From assembly GCF_016899755.1 (NCBI RefSeq), contig NZ_JACJJC010000018.1:1-38704 (forward strand): a stretch of DNA of 38,704 nt, read 5' to 3'. A program made the translations under genes and the position numbers. The notes under the pieces are model-generated. The model was not told where the DNA came from and searched no databases. It saw only the letters and a program-made list of their open reading frames with translations. Every line of letters starts with the position of its first letter. Positions within the stretch are counted from its first letter, which is position 1. The stretch comes from Sutterella massiliensis. Lineage in GTDB: Bacteria > Pseudomonadota > Gammaproteobacteria > Burkholderiales > Burkholderiaceae_F. Of the stretch, positions 9,653-18,287 are shown piece after piece.

Positions 9653-10336
9653 TCAGTTCGCGACGGTTTCCGTCCCGAAGCGCTTTACGACCGACCAGAT
9701 AAGGCCAATGCCAAACCCGACAAAAAGTACGCCAGCAAGTCCGTCGATCCAGCGGCAGAGACGGCGGTAGCCGCGGCGAAGGGGCTCAAGACCAAAGATG
9801 AGCGCGACGACACCGAACCATAGGAAGGTTTCAAGAATCACCATCGCAAAGATCGTTGTGCGAACAACATCGCTCGTGTCGGGCGTGACGAGGCCCGAGA
9901 AGATGCTCGCAAAGTAAATGACGACTTTGGGGTTGGCGAGGTTCGTGAGAAGACCGAAAAGGAACGGGTGACGCATGGTCTTTACGCCCTTCGCTTCTTC
10001 CTGGCCGGCTGCGCCTTTTTCGGCTGAGGCACCCGACGTCTGCGCCGGGGTCGAGAGGCCGCTTTTAAGGAGCTGATAGCCCATCCAAATGAGGTAAAGG
10101 CCGCCCGCGACCGTGATGAAGCTTTGCAGCCACGGCACGGTATGGAAGATGACCTGCAGGCCCAAAATCGAAAGTCCCGCCCAGAAGACGACGCCCGCCG
10201 TAATGCCGAGAACGCCGAGCATCGCCCTGCTTCTCGACTGGCTCACGGCCGTGCGGGTGACGAAAAGAAAGTCCGGGCCAGGCGACATGAGCGCAAGCAG
10301 ATGCACAACGGCGATGGTGGCGAAAAGTGCTGACAT
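9653..10336 (-). CDS. LysE/RhtB-family amino-acid exporter
   Basis: A 227-aa inner-membrane protein with the LysE/RhtB signature near the start: HLLALMSPGPDFLFVTRTA, then RAMLGVLGITAGVVFW. About six hydrophobic segments are visible, as expected. The family exports amino acids such as threonine, homoserine or lysine using the proton gradient; RhtC-like proteins are the closest by eye, but substrate cannot be assigned. GGAAG lies 10 bases before the ATG. A poorly conserved hydrophilic stretch rich in Gly, Ala and Glu at residues ~108-120 lies in the loop after the third segment, where length varies in the family. It is followed on the same strand by the WYL regulator after 125 bases. Confidence 0.9.
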   Translation of the reverse strand: MSALFATIAVVHLLALMSPGPDFLFVTRTAVSQSRSRAMLGVLGITAGVVFWAGLSILGLQVIFHTVPWLQSFITVAGGLYLIWMGYQLLKSGLSTPAQTSGASAEKGAAGQEEAKGVKTMRHPFLFGLLTNLANPKVVIYFASIFSGLVTPDTSDVVRTTIFAMVILETFLWFGVVALIFGLEPLRRGYRRLCRWIDGLAGVLFVGFGIGLIWSVVKRFGTETVAN

Positions 10337-10504
10337 GACAATGATCTTCCGAAGTTAAACGACGAAACCCATCGATCTTATGCCCGAGGCAAAAGTACGG
10401 GCAATGAGCGGCAATTCGATTGGGCGCAGCAAATTGCGGCAAATGAAGCGCTCTAAGACGTAAGTCTCAAGTGGCTGCATTCCTCGTGAAAACGAGGAAA
10501 AGAA

Positions 10505-10536
10505 AAGAGCCTTCCCTCGCCCGAGGAAAGGCTCTT
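10505..10536 (-). terminator. Rho-independent terminator of the first porin
   Basis: A 15-bp stem (10505-10519 with 10522-10536, one mismatch) followed on the minus strand by a T-rich run (complement of 10497-10504). It lies about 155 bases past the stop of the porin at 10692, leaving a long 3' untranslated region. Confidence 0.8.
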
Positions 10537-10588
10537 CGAATTTGGTCCAACCGGATATCAACCTATCAATCGGGTGAAGTCCTCGGAG

Positions 10589-10639
10589 TAGCTAATTCCT
10601 TGCAACTTCGCGATCCTCACTTCCCGCTAGCATCGAAAG
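10589..10639 (-). repeat. Conserved 3'-UTR block, copy 1 of 2
   Basis: About 51 bases after the first porin that match, with scattered changes, the block at 12466-12515 after the second porin. Shared parts include TAGCTA at one end, CTTCG.GATC in the middle and CTTCCCGCTAGCA..GAAAG at the other. Both lie at the same place relative to their porin, so the repeat was duplicated together with the gene and has been kept. It may be a stability element or an RNA-binding site. Confidence 0.6.
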
Positions 10640-10691
10640 ATCGGATCCACCGATGTCGGGCCGATATTGTCGGCCGACTCTACTTCAGCAA

Positions 10692-11939
10692 TTAGAAGTA
10701 GTGAGCCATACCGATGTTGAACTGGAACATCGACGGATCGTTGTCCTTAAAGGCGTCAGCATTGCCGGAGAATTCCCAGCTGTCCTTCATGTAGCCGCCG
10801 CCGGCGTAAACAACCGTACGCTTCGAGAGGTTGTAGTCGTAACCGACGCCAACCATCCAGCGCGTGAAGTCGATGGTGCCGAATTCGTTGAAGACATCGT
10901 TGTGATCACCCATCGCACTGCGATCGGAGTCGGCATCGAGATAGCCGACCATGCCGTGGAACTTGCCGCCGAAGGCGGGCACGTCCGCACCGAGAGCGAT
11001 GGCGTAGCCATCAAAGTACATGAAGGACATGGCATCGGCGACATTGATCTTGCCTGTACCATCGGGAACCGCACTGTTATGGAGACCAGAATTAACATCG
11101 CGGTCGTAGATGTCGCCGAGCGTGCTGATGTTGCCGTCCTTGAAGTAAGCAGCGGACAGGTAGGGCTTCACGAAGCCGAAGTCATAGGAACCGCCGATGA
11201 TGACGCGAACCGTGTCCTTGACGTCCACGCCCGGGATGGCCATATCCTTCCCGTCGACTTCGAGTTCGGGGTTGCTCTTCTTGTTGATGCTGTCCACAAC
11301 CGCAGCAAGGCTCAGGCCGCCGTTGTTGTAGGTGGCGCCGATGCCGTAGTAGCGGTTCGAGCTGGACTTGTTTTCGTCGCCGGAGCCGTCGCCGAAGGAG
11401 TACTGGGCATAGACCTTGAAGCCGGCCATTTCAGGCGTGGCAAGGGTCAGCATGTTGCTGAAGCGGCTCGAGTAGCCGGCACCCCAGAGGAGGTGCTGGT
11501 TGCCGACGTCGCCCCAGCCCGTACCGAACGGCGTGAAGCCGCCGCCGATACCGTAGGAGCCCGCATCAAGGGCGAGGATGCCGACGCGGCCGAGGCCGAT
11601 TTCGCCGTAGTTCGTGATGACCTTGAGCGTAGCTTCACGGTCGAAGATGGAACCGTCGGAGTTGAGCGTGCCGTCGTCGCCGTTGAAGCCGTTTTCAAGA
11701 ACGAAACCAACCTTGGCGCCGTTACCGAGTTCTTCCGTGCCCTTCAGGCCGAAACGGTTGCCCGTGTAGGTACCGGAGCTCATTTCAAAGGAGTTGACGT
11801 CGTCTTCATGAGCAACGTCAGCGTCCTGATTCGTATAGCTCAGGCCCATATCGATACGGCCGTAGAGCGTAACGTCCGCAGCGATGGCGGAACCGGCAAA
11901 AGCGCTGAGAACAGCAAGAGCAGCAAGAGTCTTCTTCAT
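10692..11939 (-). CDS. Gram-negative porin (Burkholderiales OmpC-like), paralogue 1
   Basis: A 415-aa general porin that forms a trimeric beta-barrel for passive uptake of small solutes. The signal peptide is MKKTLAALAVLSAFAGSAIA, cut before ADVTLYG, the typical first strand of the betaproteobacterial porin family. The protein ends in aromatic HYF, the signal for BAM-dependent insertion. I start at the ATG at 11939, where AGAGGA precedes the ATG, rather than at the far upstream in-frame ATG at 12131. It is a close paralogue of the gene at 12565, arranged in tandem on the same strand. Each has its own terminator and leader hairpin, so they are probably separately transcribed and differently regulated. 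Confidence 0.95.
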   Translation of the reverse strand: MKKTLAALAVLSAFAGSAIAADVTLYGRIDMGLSYTNQDADVAHEDDVNSFEMSSGTYTGNRFGLKGTEELGNGAKVGFVLENGFNGDDGTLNSDGSIFDREATLKVITNYGEIGLGRVGILALDAGSYGIGGGFTPFGTGWGDVGNQHLLWGAGYSSRFSNMLTLATPEMAGFKVYAQYSFGDGSGDENKSSSNRYYGIGATYNNGGLSLAAVVDSINKKSNPELEVDGKDMAIPGVDVKDTVRVIIGGSYDFGFVKPYLSAAYFKDGNISTLGDIYDRDVNSGLHNSAVPDGTGKINVADAMSFMYFDGYAIALGADVPAFGGKFHGMVGYLDADSDRSAMGDHNDVFNEFGTIDFTRWMVGVGYDYNLSKRTVVYAGGGYMKDSWEFSGNADAFKDNDPSMFQFNIGMAHYF

Positions 11940-11996
11940 TTTTGATCCTCTGATCAAGTTGCCGCGGCTGCTTGGGTCGCGGCGGAAAAACAATTT

Positions 11997-12024
11997 GTTT
12001 TCGACTGTGCACGCCGCCGAAAAC
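11997..12024 (-). promoter_or_regulatory. Leader hairpin with GTGCAC in the loop (porin 1)
   Basis: A perfect 7-bp stem (11997-12003 with 12018-12024) encloses a 14-base loop containing the self-complementary hexamer GTGCAC at 12007-12012, about 70 bases before the porin start. A matching element is present before porin 2. The loop could pair with a small RNA, with itself, or bind a protein. Confidence 0.5.
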
Positions 12025-12371
12025 GCGGAGGAATTGCACGATTGTCGAAAGGGCAATTTCTCCGCTCGTTGCAATTCAGTTGAAAAGATAAGGGGCGGCA
12101 GGAAACTCGAACCGCGGGAAAACCCAAACACATATTGATAATCGGTATGCCTATTAGTGGTTATTTTTTCCTTTTGCTGTTGGCAAAAACAGTTGACCTC
12201 GCTCTTGTTCCTTACTCATTCAGACAATGACAGCAGAGAAGCTCGTTAAATTTTGAACTGTAAACGAGCGATACATCTTGAAACAGTACCTCTCCTCGGG
12301 AAACCACGGAATGCGTGAAAAGTTGTTGCTTTTTCGCATCATGCGCCCCCTACTTCATCCGGGGCAAGAAA
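12025..12371. other. Upstream region of porin 1
   Basis: No gene is supported. This AT-rich stretch between the porin 1 leader and the porin 2 terminator should hold the porin 1 promoter, but I could not pick a single convincing -35/-10 pair. A 7-bp inverted repeat (GCTCGTT at 12241-12247 with AACGAGC at 12263-12269) could be an operator. Confidence 0.35.
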
Positions 12372-12378
12372 GAAAAAA

Positions 12379-12403
12379 AGCCCTCCCGAGAGTCGGAAGG
12401 GCT
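12379..12403 (-). terminator. Rho-independent terminator of the second porin
   Basis: An 11-bp stem (12379-12389 with 12393-12403, one mismatch) followed on the minus strand by seven T (complement of 12372-12378). It ends the transcript of the porin at 12565. Confidence 0.85.
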
Positions 12404-12465
12404 CGCATGACCGGTTGGGCCGCAGGAGAACGGATTCAGCGTATGTCGGTCTGAAGAGGCAGGGC

Positions 12466-12515
12466 TAGCTACTTCCCTTTTCTTCGTGATCTTTGCTTCC
12501 CGCTAGCATTGAAAG
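12466..12515 (-). repeat. Conserved 3'-UTR block, copy 2 of 2
   Basis: The partner of the block at 10589-10639. It lies 50-100 bases after the stop of the second porin, in the same orientation. The end CTTCCCGCTAGCA is identical in both copies although surrounding non-coding sequence has diverged. Confidence 0.6.
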
Positions 12516-12564
12516 CGCCGATCAACCGAGCTTGCAGATTGTTGTTCTCCGGCAACGGCAGCTA

Positions 12565-13731
12565 TCAGAACTTGTGCATCATGCCAAGAGCGGCCTGGAA
12601 CATCGACGGATCGGCATCGATCGCGCGCTTCTGTTCCCAGCTGTCGCGGGCGTAGCCGAGGTCGGCGTAGACAGTGGTGCGCTTCGAGAGGCTGTATTCG
12701 TAGCCGAGGCCGGCGAACCAGCGCGTGAGTTCGATTTCTTCGACGAGCTTGCCGTTGGCATTGCGGTCCGCTTCGGCATCGAGGTAGCCGACATTGCCGT
12801 AGAAATTGCCGCCGAAAGCCGGGACCTTGGCGCCGGCGACAACGCCGTAGCCGTCAAAGTAGTTGGAGCCGACCTTCTCGAGGCTCTTGTTTTCGGCCAT
12901 CATGCCGGCGATGTCGCCCACGGCGGCATCCTTGATGTAGGCGGCGGAGAGATAGGGTTTGACGGCGCCGAAGTCGTAGGAGCCGCCGACGACGACGCGG
13001 AGGGCATCCTTGAAGTCCTTCTTGGCGCCCGCGGCGTGAGCCGTGCTGCGGTTCATGCTGTCGACAACGGCAGCGAGGCTGAGCTGGCCGACGTCATACG
13101 TCATGCCAAGGCCGTAGTAGCGATCGGCGGACGACTTGCCTTCGACGTGGTTGAGCTTGTCGTCGTCCTTGTAGGTGTTGGCGCCGAAGGAGTACTGCGC
13201 GTAGACCTTCACGCCGGCGAAATCGGGCGTGACGTACGTGATCATGTTGTCAAGACGCGAAGCGTAGCCTGCACCCCAGACGCCGTTCTGACCGCCGACT
13301 TCGCCCCAGCCCGTGCCGAGCGCGGAGAAGTAGCCGCCGATGCCGTAGGTGTTGGCATCGTTGAGAAGAATCGACGTGCGGCCGAAACCGAGTTCACCGA
13401 AGCTGCCCATCACGCGGAGAATGGCTTCGCGGTCGAAGAGCTTGCCGTCGACGTTGAAGGAGCCGTCATCGGCGTTGAGGCCGTTTTCGAGCACAAAGCC
13501 CACCTTAAGGCCGTTGCCGAGGTCTTCCGTGCCCTTGAGGCCGAAGCGCGAGCTCGAGTAGTTGCCCGAGGCCATTTCGAGCGTGTTGACGGCGTCCTTG
13601 TGCGCCTGGTCGCCGTCGGCGTGCGTGTAGCGCAGGCCGAGGTCAACCTGACCGTAAAGGGTGACGTCGGCAGCGAAAGCGGCGCCGGCGAAGGTGCTGA
13701 GAACAGCAAGAGCAGCAAGGGTCTTTTTCAT
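12565..13731 (-). CDS. Gram-negative porin (Burkholderiales OmpC-like), paralogue 2
   Basis: A 388-aa outer-membrane porin. The signal peptide MKKTLAALAVLSTFAGAAFA is followed by ADVTLYGQVDLGLRYTHADG, and the chain ends in MHKF. The ATG at 13731 is chosen because it opens the signal peptide and has AGG eight bases upstream; an in-frame ATG at 13818 would add a non-exported extension. It shares the signal peptide, the motifs GNYSSSRFGLKGTEDLGNG and LSKRTTVYA and overall layout with paralogue 1, but external loops differ and it is 27 residues shorter. Differences in loops suggest different pore selectivity or surface exposure. Confidence 0.95.
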   Translation of the reverse strand: MKKTLAALAVLSTFAGAAFAADVTLYGQVDLGLRYTHADGDQAHKDAVNTLEMASGNYSSSRFGLKGTEDLGNGLKVGFVLENGLNADDGSFNVDGKLFDREAILRVMGSFGELGFGRTSILLNDANTYGIGGYFSALGTGWGEVGGQNGVWGAGYASRLDNMITYVTPDFAGVKVYAQYSFGANTYKDDDKLNHVEGKSSADRYYGLGMTYDVGQLSLAAVVDSMNRSTAHAAGAKKDFKDALRVVVGGSYDFGAVKPYLSAAYIKDAAVGDIAGMMAENKSLEKVGSNYFDGYGVVAGAKVPAFGGNFYGNVGYLDAEADRNANGKLVEEIELTRWFAGLGYEYSLSKRTTVYADLGYARDSWEQKRAIDADPSMFQAALGMMHKF

Positions 13732-13793
13732 TTGAGAACCTGTAATCGCAATTGGTGCGGCGAGAGCCGCAGCGTGTGTTTCGGAGATCGGAT

Positions 13794-13816
13794 GCCGACA
13801 TGTGCACGATGTCGGC
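13794..13816 (-). promoter_or_regulatory. Leader hairpin with GTGCAC in the loop (porin 2)
   Basis: A perfect 8-bp stem (13794-13801 with 13809-13816) with a 7-base loop 13802-13808 that is almost only GTGCAC. It lies about 70 bases before the start codon, the same distance as in porin 1, while the stem sequences are unrelated. Preserved loop with changed stem argues for an RNA element. Confidence 0.55.
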
Positions 13817-14251
13817 AACGATCAGGGAATCGCTTTTCTTAGAACTTTTTCTGCGTTCCGTGCAATTCGTCGCTAACAATACGTATTAACTGCTCCACTA
13901 GAGTACGGGATAACGTTAATCCATTTGGCTATTCCTTTAAAAATCAATAAGATAGATGTTCGGGTTAACGAGAATTCTCTCGGTAAACGATATGGGGTTG
14001 AGCAATAGCTTCCAACTCGTTGATTTTTCGGTAAGTACAAAGTGCGTAAACGCAACAGTTTCCGAAGTTCGAGCGCCGAGCGATCGGCAATTTGCCAGAA
14101 AGGCTGCCTTTTTGACCGCTTTCGGTGCTTTGGAAGGGGTTCTTGGTAGCGTGTGCCAATTGGGAATGTGTTTTGATTAATTGGCTCTATTGGGGTTTCC
14201 CCGCCCTATTCCTTGTTCTCTTCGTCCCTAAATGGCACGAGGCGGCGAAAA
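13817..14251. other. Intergenic region upstream of porin 2
   Basis: No gene is supported in these 435 bases. It should contain the porin 2 promoter (AT-rich part 13880-13960). An imperfect inverted repeat CCAATT/AATTGG spans about 14157-14184. I see no clear -35/-10 pair or RNA gene. Confidence 0.35.
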
Positions 14252-14285
14252 AAAGCGAGCGAATCCGCGCGGATTCGTTCGCTTT
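14252..14285 (-). terminator. Rho-independent terminator after the small membrane protein
   Basis: A 16-bp stem (14252-14267 with 14270-14285, one G-T pair) followed on the minus strand by a T-run (complement of 14248-14254). It lies about 80 bases past the stop of the gene at 14368. Confidence 0.85.
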
Positions 14286-14367
14286 GTTGGTCATTTGAGC
14301 GGCGTGTGTGCAATGGAAAGCGCGTTTTTGCGCGCCCTCCTCTATACGGTCTTCGTGCCCCCGACGT

Positions 14368-14874
14368 TTACTTCTGAGCGTTATTTGCTGCCGTGAGGCG
14401 TGCCGCTTCCTTGAGGTGGCGGTCGATGAGATGGCGGCGGAAGTCCGCGACCGACTGCACGAGAAGCGCCTGGGCGTATGCGCAGAGCGACTCGGTCAGC
14501 ATGATGGCGATCGAAAAGGTGCCGGCGTCTGCGCCGGTGCCGAAGATCGAAGGCTGCGTGTAGAAGAAAAGAAGCGAAGCAATCGTATAGAACCAGCTGC
14601 GGAACCAGAATTTGCGAAAGCGCATTTCGCTTTCGGAGAGCTCGCCTCGGTGCAGAATGGCGATCGTTTTCCCAATCGGCACTGCCTGGCGGACCCGTTT
14701 ATCGGTTTCGGCGAGCGTCTTGAGACCTTCGGCCATTTCGGGCGAGATGGCGTCTTTCTTCGAGAACCGCACCATCTTGAGCGGCCAGAAAAGACGCAGA
14801 AGCTGGAAACCCAGGTAGAGATTCGCGCCTGCAAAGACGACGGCGGCAAAGACGGTTTCGTAGTCGAACTGCAT
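14368..14874 (-). CDS. Hypothetical membrane protein
   Basis: A 168-aa protein I cannot assign to a named family. It has a hydrophobic segment near the N-terminus (FAAVVFAGANLYLGFQLL), a charged middle (SKKDAISPEMAEGLKTLAET) and two hydrophobic segments near residues 95-135 (FYTIASLLFFYTQ, then AIMLTESLCAYAQALLV). The tail is basic and likely cytoplasmic. It is a monocistronic minus-strand gene with its own terminator, divergent from the flavodoxin gene. No signal peptide cleavage site is evident. Function unknown. Confidence 0.7.
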   Translation of the reverse strand: MQFDYETVFAAVVFAGANLYLGFQLLRLFWPLKMVRFSKKDAISPEMAEGLKTLAETDKRVRQAVPIGKTIAILHRGELSESEMRFRKFWFRSWFYTIASLLFFYTQPSIFGTGADAGTFSIAIMLTESLCAYAQALLVQSVADFRRHLIDRHLKEAARLTAANNAQK

Positions 14875-15026
14875 GGTGTGTAAATCAGCATTGAGAGGCG
14901 GCCGCCATTATAGGGACGTGCGCCCTTGAATTCACTCGAAGTACGGCTCTCGCGGTACGATGCTTGAGCCAGTGAATAACAAGAACCGCCTCATGACGGA
15001 TCGATACCAAGAGAAGGACCGAATTT

Positions 15027-15593
15027 ATGTCTGAAGCAGCTACCCCGCGCGTACTCGTCGCCTACTTTTCGCATGCCGGCGAAAACTGGGTGTCGGGCGG
15101 CGTGCGCTACATCGAGGTCGGCAACACGAAGCGTCTTGCCGAGACGATCGCCAACAAACTTGAATCGCGCGGACATCGCGTCGATCGCTACGAAATCAAG
15201 GCGAGCGATCCTTACAGCGTCAAGTATGAAGAGACGACGAAGCGCGCCGAAGCGGAAACCGACGCGGATGCGCGCCCCGGGATCGTTCTGCCCGTACCCG
15301 ACGCCTCGAAGTACGACGTGCTTTTCCTCGGCTACCCGATGTGGTGCGGCAAGATGCCGCGCGTCGTGATGACCTTCCTCGAGACCGTCAAGTTCGGTGC
15401 GATTGCCGTCTGGCCCTTTACGACGCACGAGGGCGGCGGCATCAACCAGAGCGAACGAGAAGTACTGAAGGCAGCGCCCGAAGCGGACGTGAAGCCCGGG
15501 TTTGCGATGATCGGCTCGAACGTCGAGCACCCCGGTGAGCCGCTCGAACATTGGCTCAACGCCTTCGACGCCGGCAGCCGAGAAGACCGATAA
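15027..15593 (+). CDS. Flavodoxin-like protein
   Basis: A 188-aa flavodoxin-fold protein. The N-terminal strand and phosphate-loop region read VLVAYFSHAGEN, followed by VGNTKRLAETIANKL; YDVLFLGYPMWCGKMPRVVMTFLE is the strand that covers the flavin, and WPFTTHEGGG the next. This matches the flavodoxin_4-type FMN proteins, which act as reductases or electron carriers. The start at 15027 has GAAGGA upstream. It precedes the PLP enzyme by 56 bases on the same strand and may be the first gene of that operon, although the shared role is not obvious. Confidence 0.85.
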   Translation: MSEAATPRVLVAYFSHAGENWVSGGVRYIEVGNTKRLAETIANKLESRGHRVDRYEIKASDPYSVKYEETTKRAEAETDADARPGIVLPVPDASKYDVLFLGYPMWCGKMPRVVMTFLETVKFGAIAVWPFTTHEGGGINQSEREVLKAAPEADVKPGFAMIGSNVEHPGEPLEHWLNAFDAGSREDR

Positions 15594-15649
15594 GGCTTAA
15601 ATTTCCACAATCACCGACCGTATAACCGACCACAAGAAGGAGCACCGCC

Positions 15650-16849
15650 ATGATGAAGAACAAGCACGAGCTCGTTGGGCTCGATCTCAACGACGAACGC
15701 ATTGAAACCCCGGCCTTCGTCATCGACGACGAGAAGCTCGAGGCGAATCTCGAGTTCGCGAAGACGCGCTGCCGCGCGCTCGGCGTGACGCTGCGCCCGC
15801 ACCTCAAGACGCACAAGTCCTGGACGATTGCCGAGCGACAGATGGTTTCGCCCGAAGGCCCGGCGACTGTGTCGACCCTCGCAGAAGCGCGCTACTTCGC
15901 GGTGCACGGCGTCAAAGACATGATCTATGCGGTCGGCATTGCGCCGCAGAAGCTTCGCATCGTCTCCGAAATCCGCCGCGCCGGGTGCGACCTCAAGATT
16001 CTGCTCGACAGCGTGGAAGCCGCAAAGCTTGTATCCGACTATTGCCTGCGCACGGGAGAAACGATTCCCGCCTTGATTGAAATCGATGTGGACGGTCACC
16101 GCTCGGGACTCACGCCTGAAAACCCCGACATTGTCGAGGTCGCGAAAGCGCTCAAAAACGGTGCTCGCCTTGCGGGCGTTCTGACGCACGCGGGCGGGAG
16201 TTACGACTGCGGCTCTATCGAGTCGATTCGCGAAGCCGCACGCTGCGAGCGCGACGGCATTGTGGCGGCGGCCGAGATGCTGCGTCGGGCGGGCTTCGAG
16301 GTGCCGATTGTCTCCGTCGGTTCCACCCCGACGATGGCCTTTGCAGAAGACGAAACGGGCGTCACCGAAATCCGCGCGGGTGTCTACGCATTCTTCGACC
16401 TCTTTATGGCAAACCTCGGCGTCGCGCCGATTGACCGCATTGCGGGTTCGGTTCTCGCCACCGTGATCGGTCACCAGAAAGCCAAGGGCCAGGTGATTGT
16501 GGATGCCGGTTTCCTCGCGATGTCGCGCGACCGCAGCACGCAGCGGCAGCCGACCGACTACGGCTTCGGGCTTGTCTGCGACGTCAACGGCAAGCCGATC
16601 GAGGGCGGCCGCGTCATCATGAAGGGCACGAACCAGGAGCACGGCATTCTTGAAGCAATGACGGGCGAACCCTTGAAGGCCGAAGATTTCCCGATCGGCA
16701 TGCGCGTGCGGGTGCTGCCGAACCACGCCTGCCCGACCGCAGCGCCCTATCGCACGATGCTCCTGCTCGACAAGGAGGGGCGCGTCAAGGAAGAGCTTTT
16801 CCACGTGCGCGGCTGGGATGTTTCGAGCGACGAGGCCGATGATGAGTGA
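15650..16849 (+). CDS. PLP enzyme of the D-threonine aldolase / D-serine dehydratase family
   Basis: A 399-aa fold-III (alanine racemase-like) PLP enzyme. The cofactor lysine lies in LRPHLKTHKS. The beta-alpha barrel is followed by a C-terminal beta domain with PNHACPT, whose His and Cys are the metal ligands of this family. Known members cleave D-threonine (glycine and acetaldehyde), split 3-hydroxyaspartate (glycine and glyoxylate), or dehydrate D-serine; which one applies cannot be told. The ATG at 15650 follows AAGGAG. Its last codons overlap the start of leuC (16839), which implies translational coupling. Pairing with LeuCD is unusual and hints at a short pathway with a hydroxy-acid intermediate. 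Confidence 0.85.
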   Translation: MMKNKHELVGLDLNDERIETPAFVIDDEKLEANLEFAKTRCRALGVTLRPHLKTHKSWTIAERQMVSPEGPATVSTLAEARYFAVHGVKDMIYAVGIAPQKLRIVSEIRRAGCDLKILLDSVEAAKLVSDYCLRTGETIPALIEIDVDGHRSGLTPENPDIVEVAKALKNGARLAGVLTHAGGSYDCGSIESIREAARCERDGIVAAAEMLRRAGFEVPIVSVGSTPTMAFAEDETGVTEIRAGVYAFFDLFMANLGVAPIDRIAGSVLATVIGHQKAKGQVIVDAGFLAMSRDRSTQRQPTDYGFGLVCDVNGKPIEGGRVIMKGTNQEHGILEAMTGEPLKAEDFPIGMRVRVLPNHACPTAAPYRTMLLLDKEGRVKEELFHVRGWDVSSDEADDE

Positions 16850-18287
16850 AAGAGACGCATGTGTCCGAGCGCCTCGTACGCTCTACCGCAAGATCGTCGA
16901 CGCGCACACGGTGAAGGCCGTTGACGAAGCGACCGTACTGCTCTACTGCGACGTGCATTTCGCGAACGAATACACGTCGCCCCAGGCGTTTGCAGGCTTG
17001 GTCGAGCGCGGTCTTCCCGTCGCGGTGCCCGACGCGCACCTTTGCGTCGTCGACCACATCATTCCGACCAAGGACGAGATGCCGCGGCGCATTCTCGACG
17101 CGGCTTCGCTTAAGCAGGCCGAGACGCTCGAAGCCAACTGCAGGCGTTTCGGCATCGATGCTTTCTACGGCGCGAACGACCCCGACCAAGGAATTGAGCA
17201 CGTGGTGATGGCCGAACAGGGGCTTGTGCGCCCGGGGATGGTCGTGATCTGCGGCGACAGCCACACGACAACCCACGGAGCGCTCGGAGCCCTGGGCTTC
17301 GGGGTCGGAACTTCCGAGATCGAACACATACTTGCCACGCAAACGCTCGTCTATCGTCTCGCCAAGACGATGCGTATCCGCATCGGCGGAGAGCTTCCCA
17401 AAGAGGCGACCGCCAAGGACCTGGTTCTTTCGCTGCTCGCGAAGATCTCCGCGCGCGGTGCGCTCGGCGCGGTGGTCGAGTACGAAGGCGAAGCCGTGGA
17501 CGCGCTTTCGATCGAAGGCCGCATGACGCTTTGCAACCTCACCGTTGAAGCCGGCGCACGCGGCGCAATTATTGCGCCCGACGAGAAGACGATCGATTGG
17601 GTGCTCGCGCACGCGCCGGAACTCACGGGCGGCGAGCGCGAAGCGGCCGTTCGATTCTGGCGCACGCTGCACGCCGACCCGGACGCGCACTACGACCGCA
17701 CGGTCGACTTCGACGCTTCGGACGTACGCCCGTCCGCTACGTGGGGCACGAGTCCGGATCAGACGATTGCATTGGACGAGCCGATCCCCTCGCCCGCCTC
17801 TTTTGCCGACGCCGTCGATCGGACTGCAGCCGAACGGGCGCTCGCCTATCAGGGGCTCGAGCCCGGCAAGAAGCTCGCGGATTACCCGATCGACTTTGTT
17901 TTCATCGGCTCCTGCACGAATGCGCGCTTGGGAGACCTCAAAAATGCTGCGGCAGTCCTCGAGGGCCGGCACCTTGCGCCCGGCGTGCGCGGCATGGTGG
18001 TGCCCGGCTCCATGCGCGTTCGTCGCGAAGCCGAAGCGCTCGGGCTGGACAGGATCTTCAAGGACGCGGGTTTCGAGTGGCGAAAATCCGGCTGCTCGCT
18101 TTGCCTCGCGATGAACGACGACGTGCTTGGCGCTTACGAACGCTGTGCGTCCACCACGAACCGCAACTTCGAAGGGCGACAGGGGCGCGGTGCGAGAACG
18201 CATCTTGTGAGTCCCGAAACGGCTGCGGCGAGCGGCGTATTGGGGCATTTGGCGCCGGTTTCGGCACTTGAAGGAGCTCAGCAATGA
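16839..18287 (+). CDS. leuC: 3-isopropylmalate dehydratase large subunit
   Basis: A 482-aa aconitase-superfamily subunit, close in sequence to the E. coli-type LeuC. Visible signatures are GDSHTTTHGALGALGFGVGT, the 4Fe-4S ligands in GSCTNARLGDL and GCSLCLAM, and the C-terminal NRNFEGRQGRGARTHLVSP. Normally it isomerises 2- to 3-isopropylmalate with LeuD in leucine synthesis. I start at the ATG at 16839 (GAGG upstream), overlapping the previous gene by 11 bases; another ATG is at 16842 and an upstream one at 16818. It carries an ~18-residue N-terminal extension compared with the family start. leuA and leuB are not in the window, so a dedicated hydratase role for another hydroxy acid is possible. 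Confidence 0.92.
   Translation: MMSERDACVRAPRTLYRKIVDAHTVKAVDEATVLLYCDVHFANEYTSPQAFAGLVERGLPVAVPDAHLCVVDHIIPTKDEMPRRILDAASLKQAETLEANCRRFGIDAFYGANDPDQGIEHVVMAEQGLVRPGMVVICGDSHTTTHGALGALGFGVGTSEIEHILATQTLVYRLAKTMRIRIGGELPKEATAKDLVLSLLAKISARGALGAVVEYEGEAVDALSIEGRMTLCNLTVEAGARGAIIAPDEKTIDWVLAHAPELTGGEREAAVRFWRTLHADPDAHYDRTVDFDASDVRPSATWGTSPDQTIALDEPIPSPASFADAVDRTAAERALAYQGLEPGKKLADYPIDFVFIGSCTNARLGDLKNAAAVLEGRHLAPGVRGMVVPGSMRVRREAEALGLDRIFKDAGFEWRKSGCSLCLAMNDDVLGAYERCASTTNRNFEGRQGRGARTHLVSPETAAASGVLGHLAPVSALEGAQQ

Noticed and set aside
10653..11945. Long plus-strand frame (430 codons) opposite the first porin
   Set aside because: It is antisense to a clear porin with signal peptide and barrel end, is rich in Val, Ala, Asp and His, and has no domain; it results from the codon bias of the minus-strand gene.
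12493..13842. Long plus-strand frame (449 codons) opposite the second porin
   Set aside because: Same composition and cause as the frame opposite porin 1.
16785..18284. Minus-strand frame of 499 codons opposite leuC
   Set aside because: Antisense shadow; leuC on the plus strand has all aconitase-family signatures and coupled neighbours.
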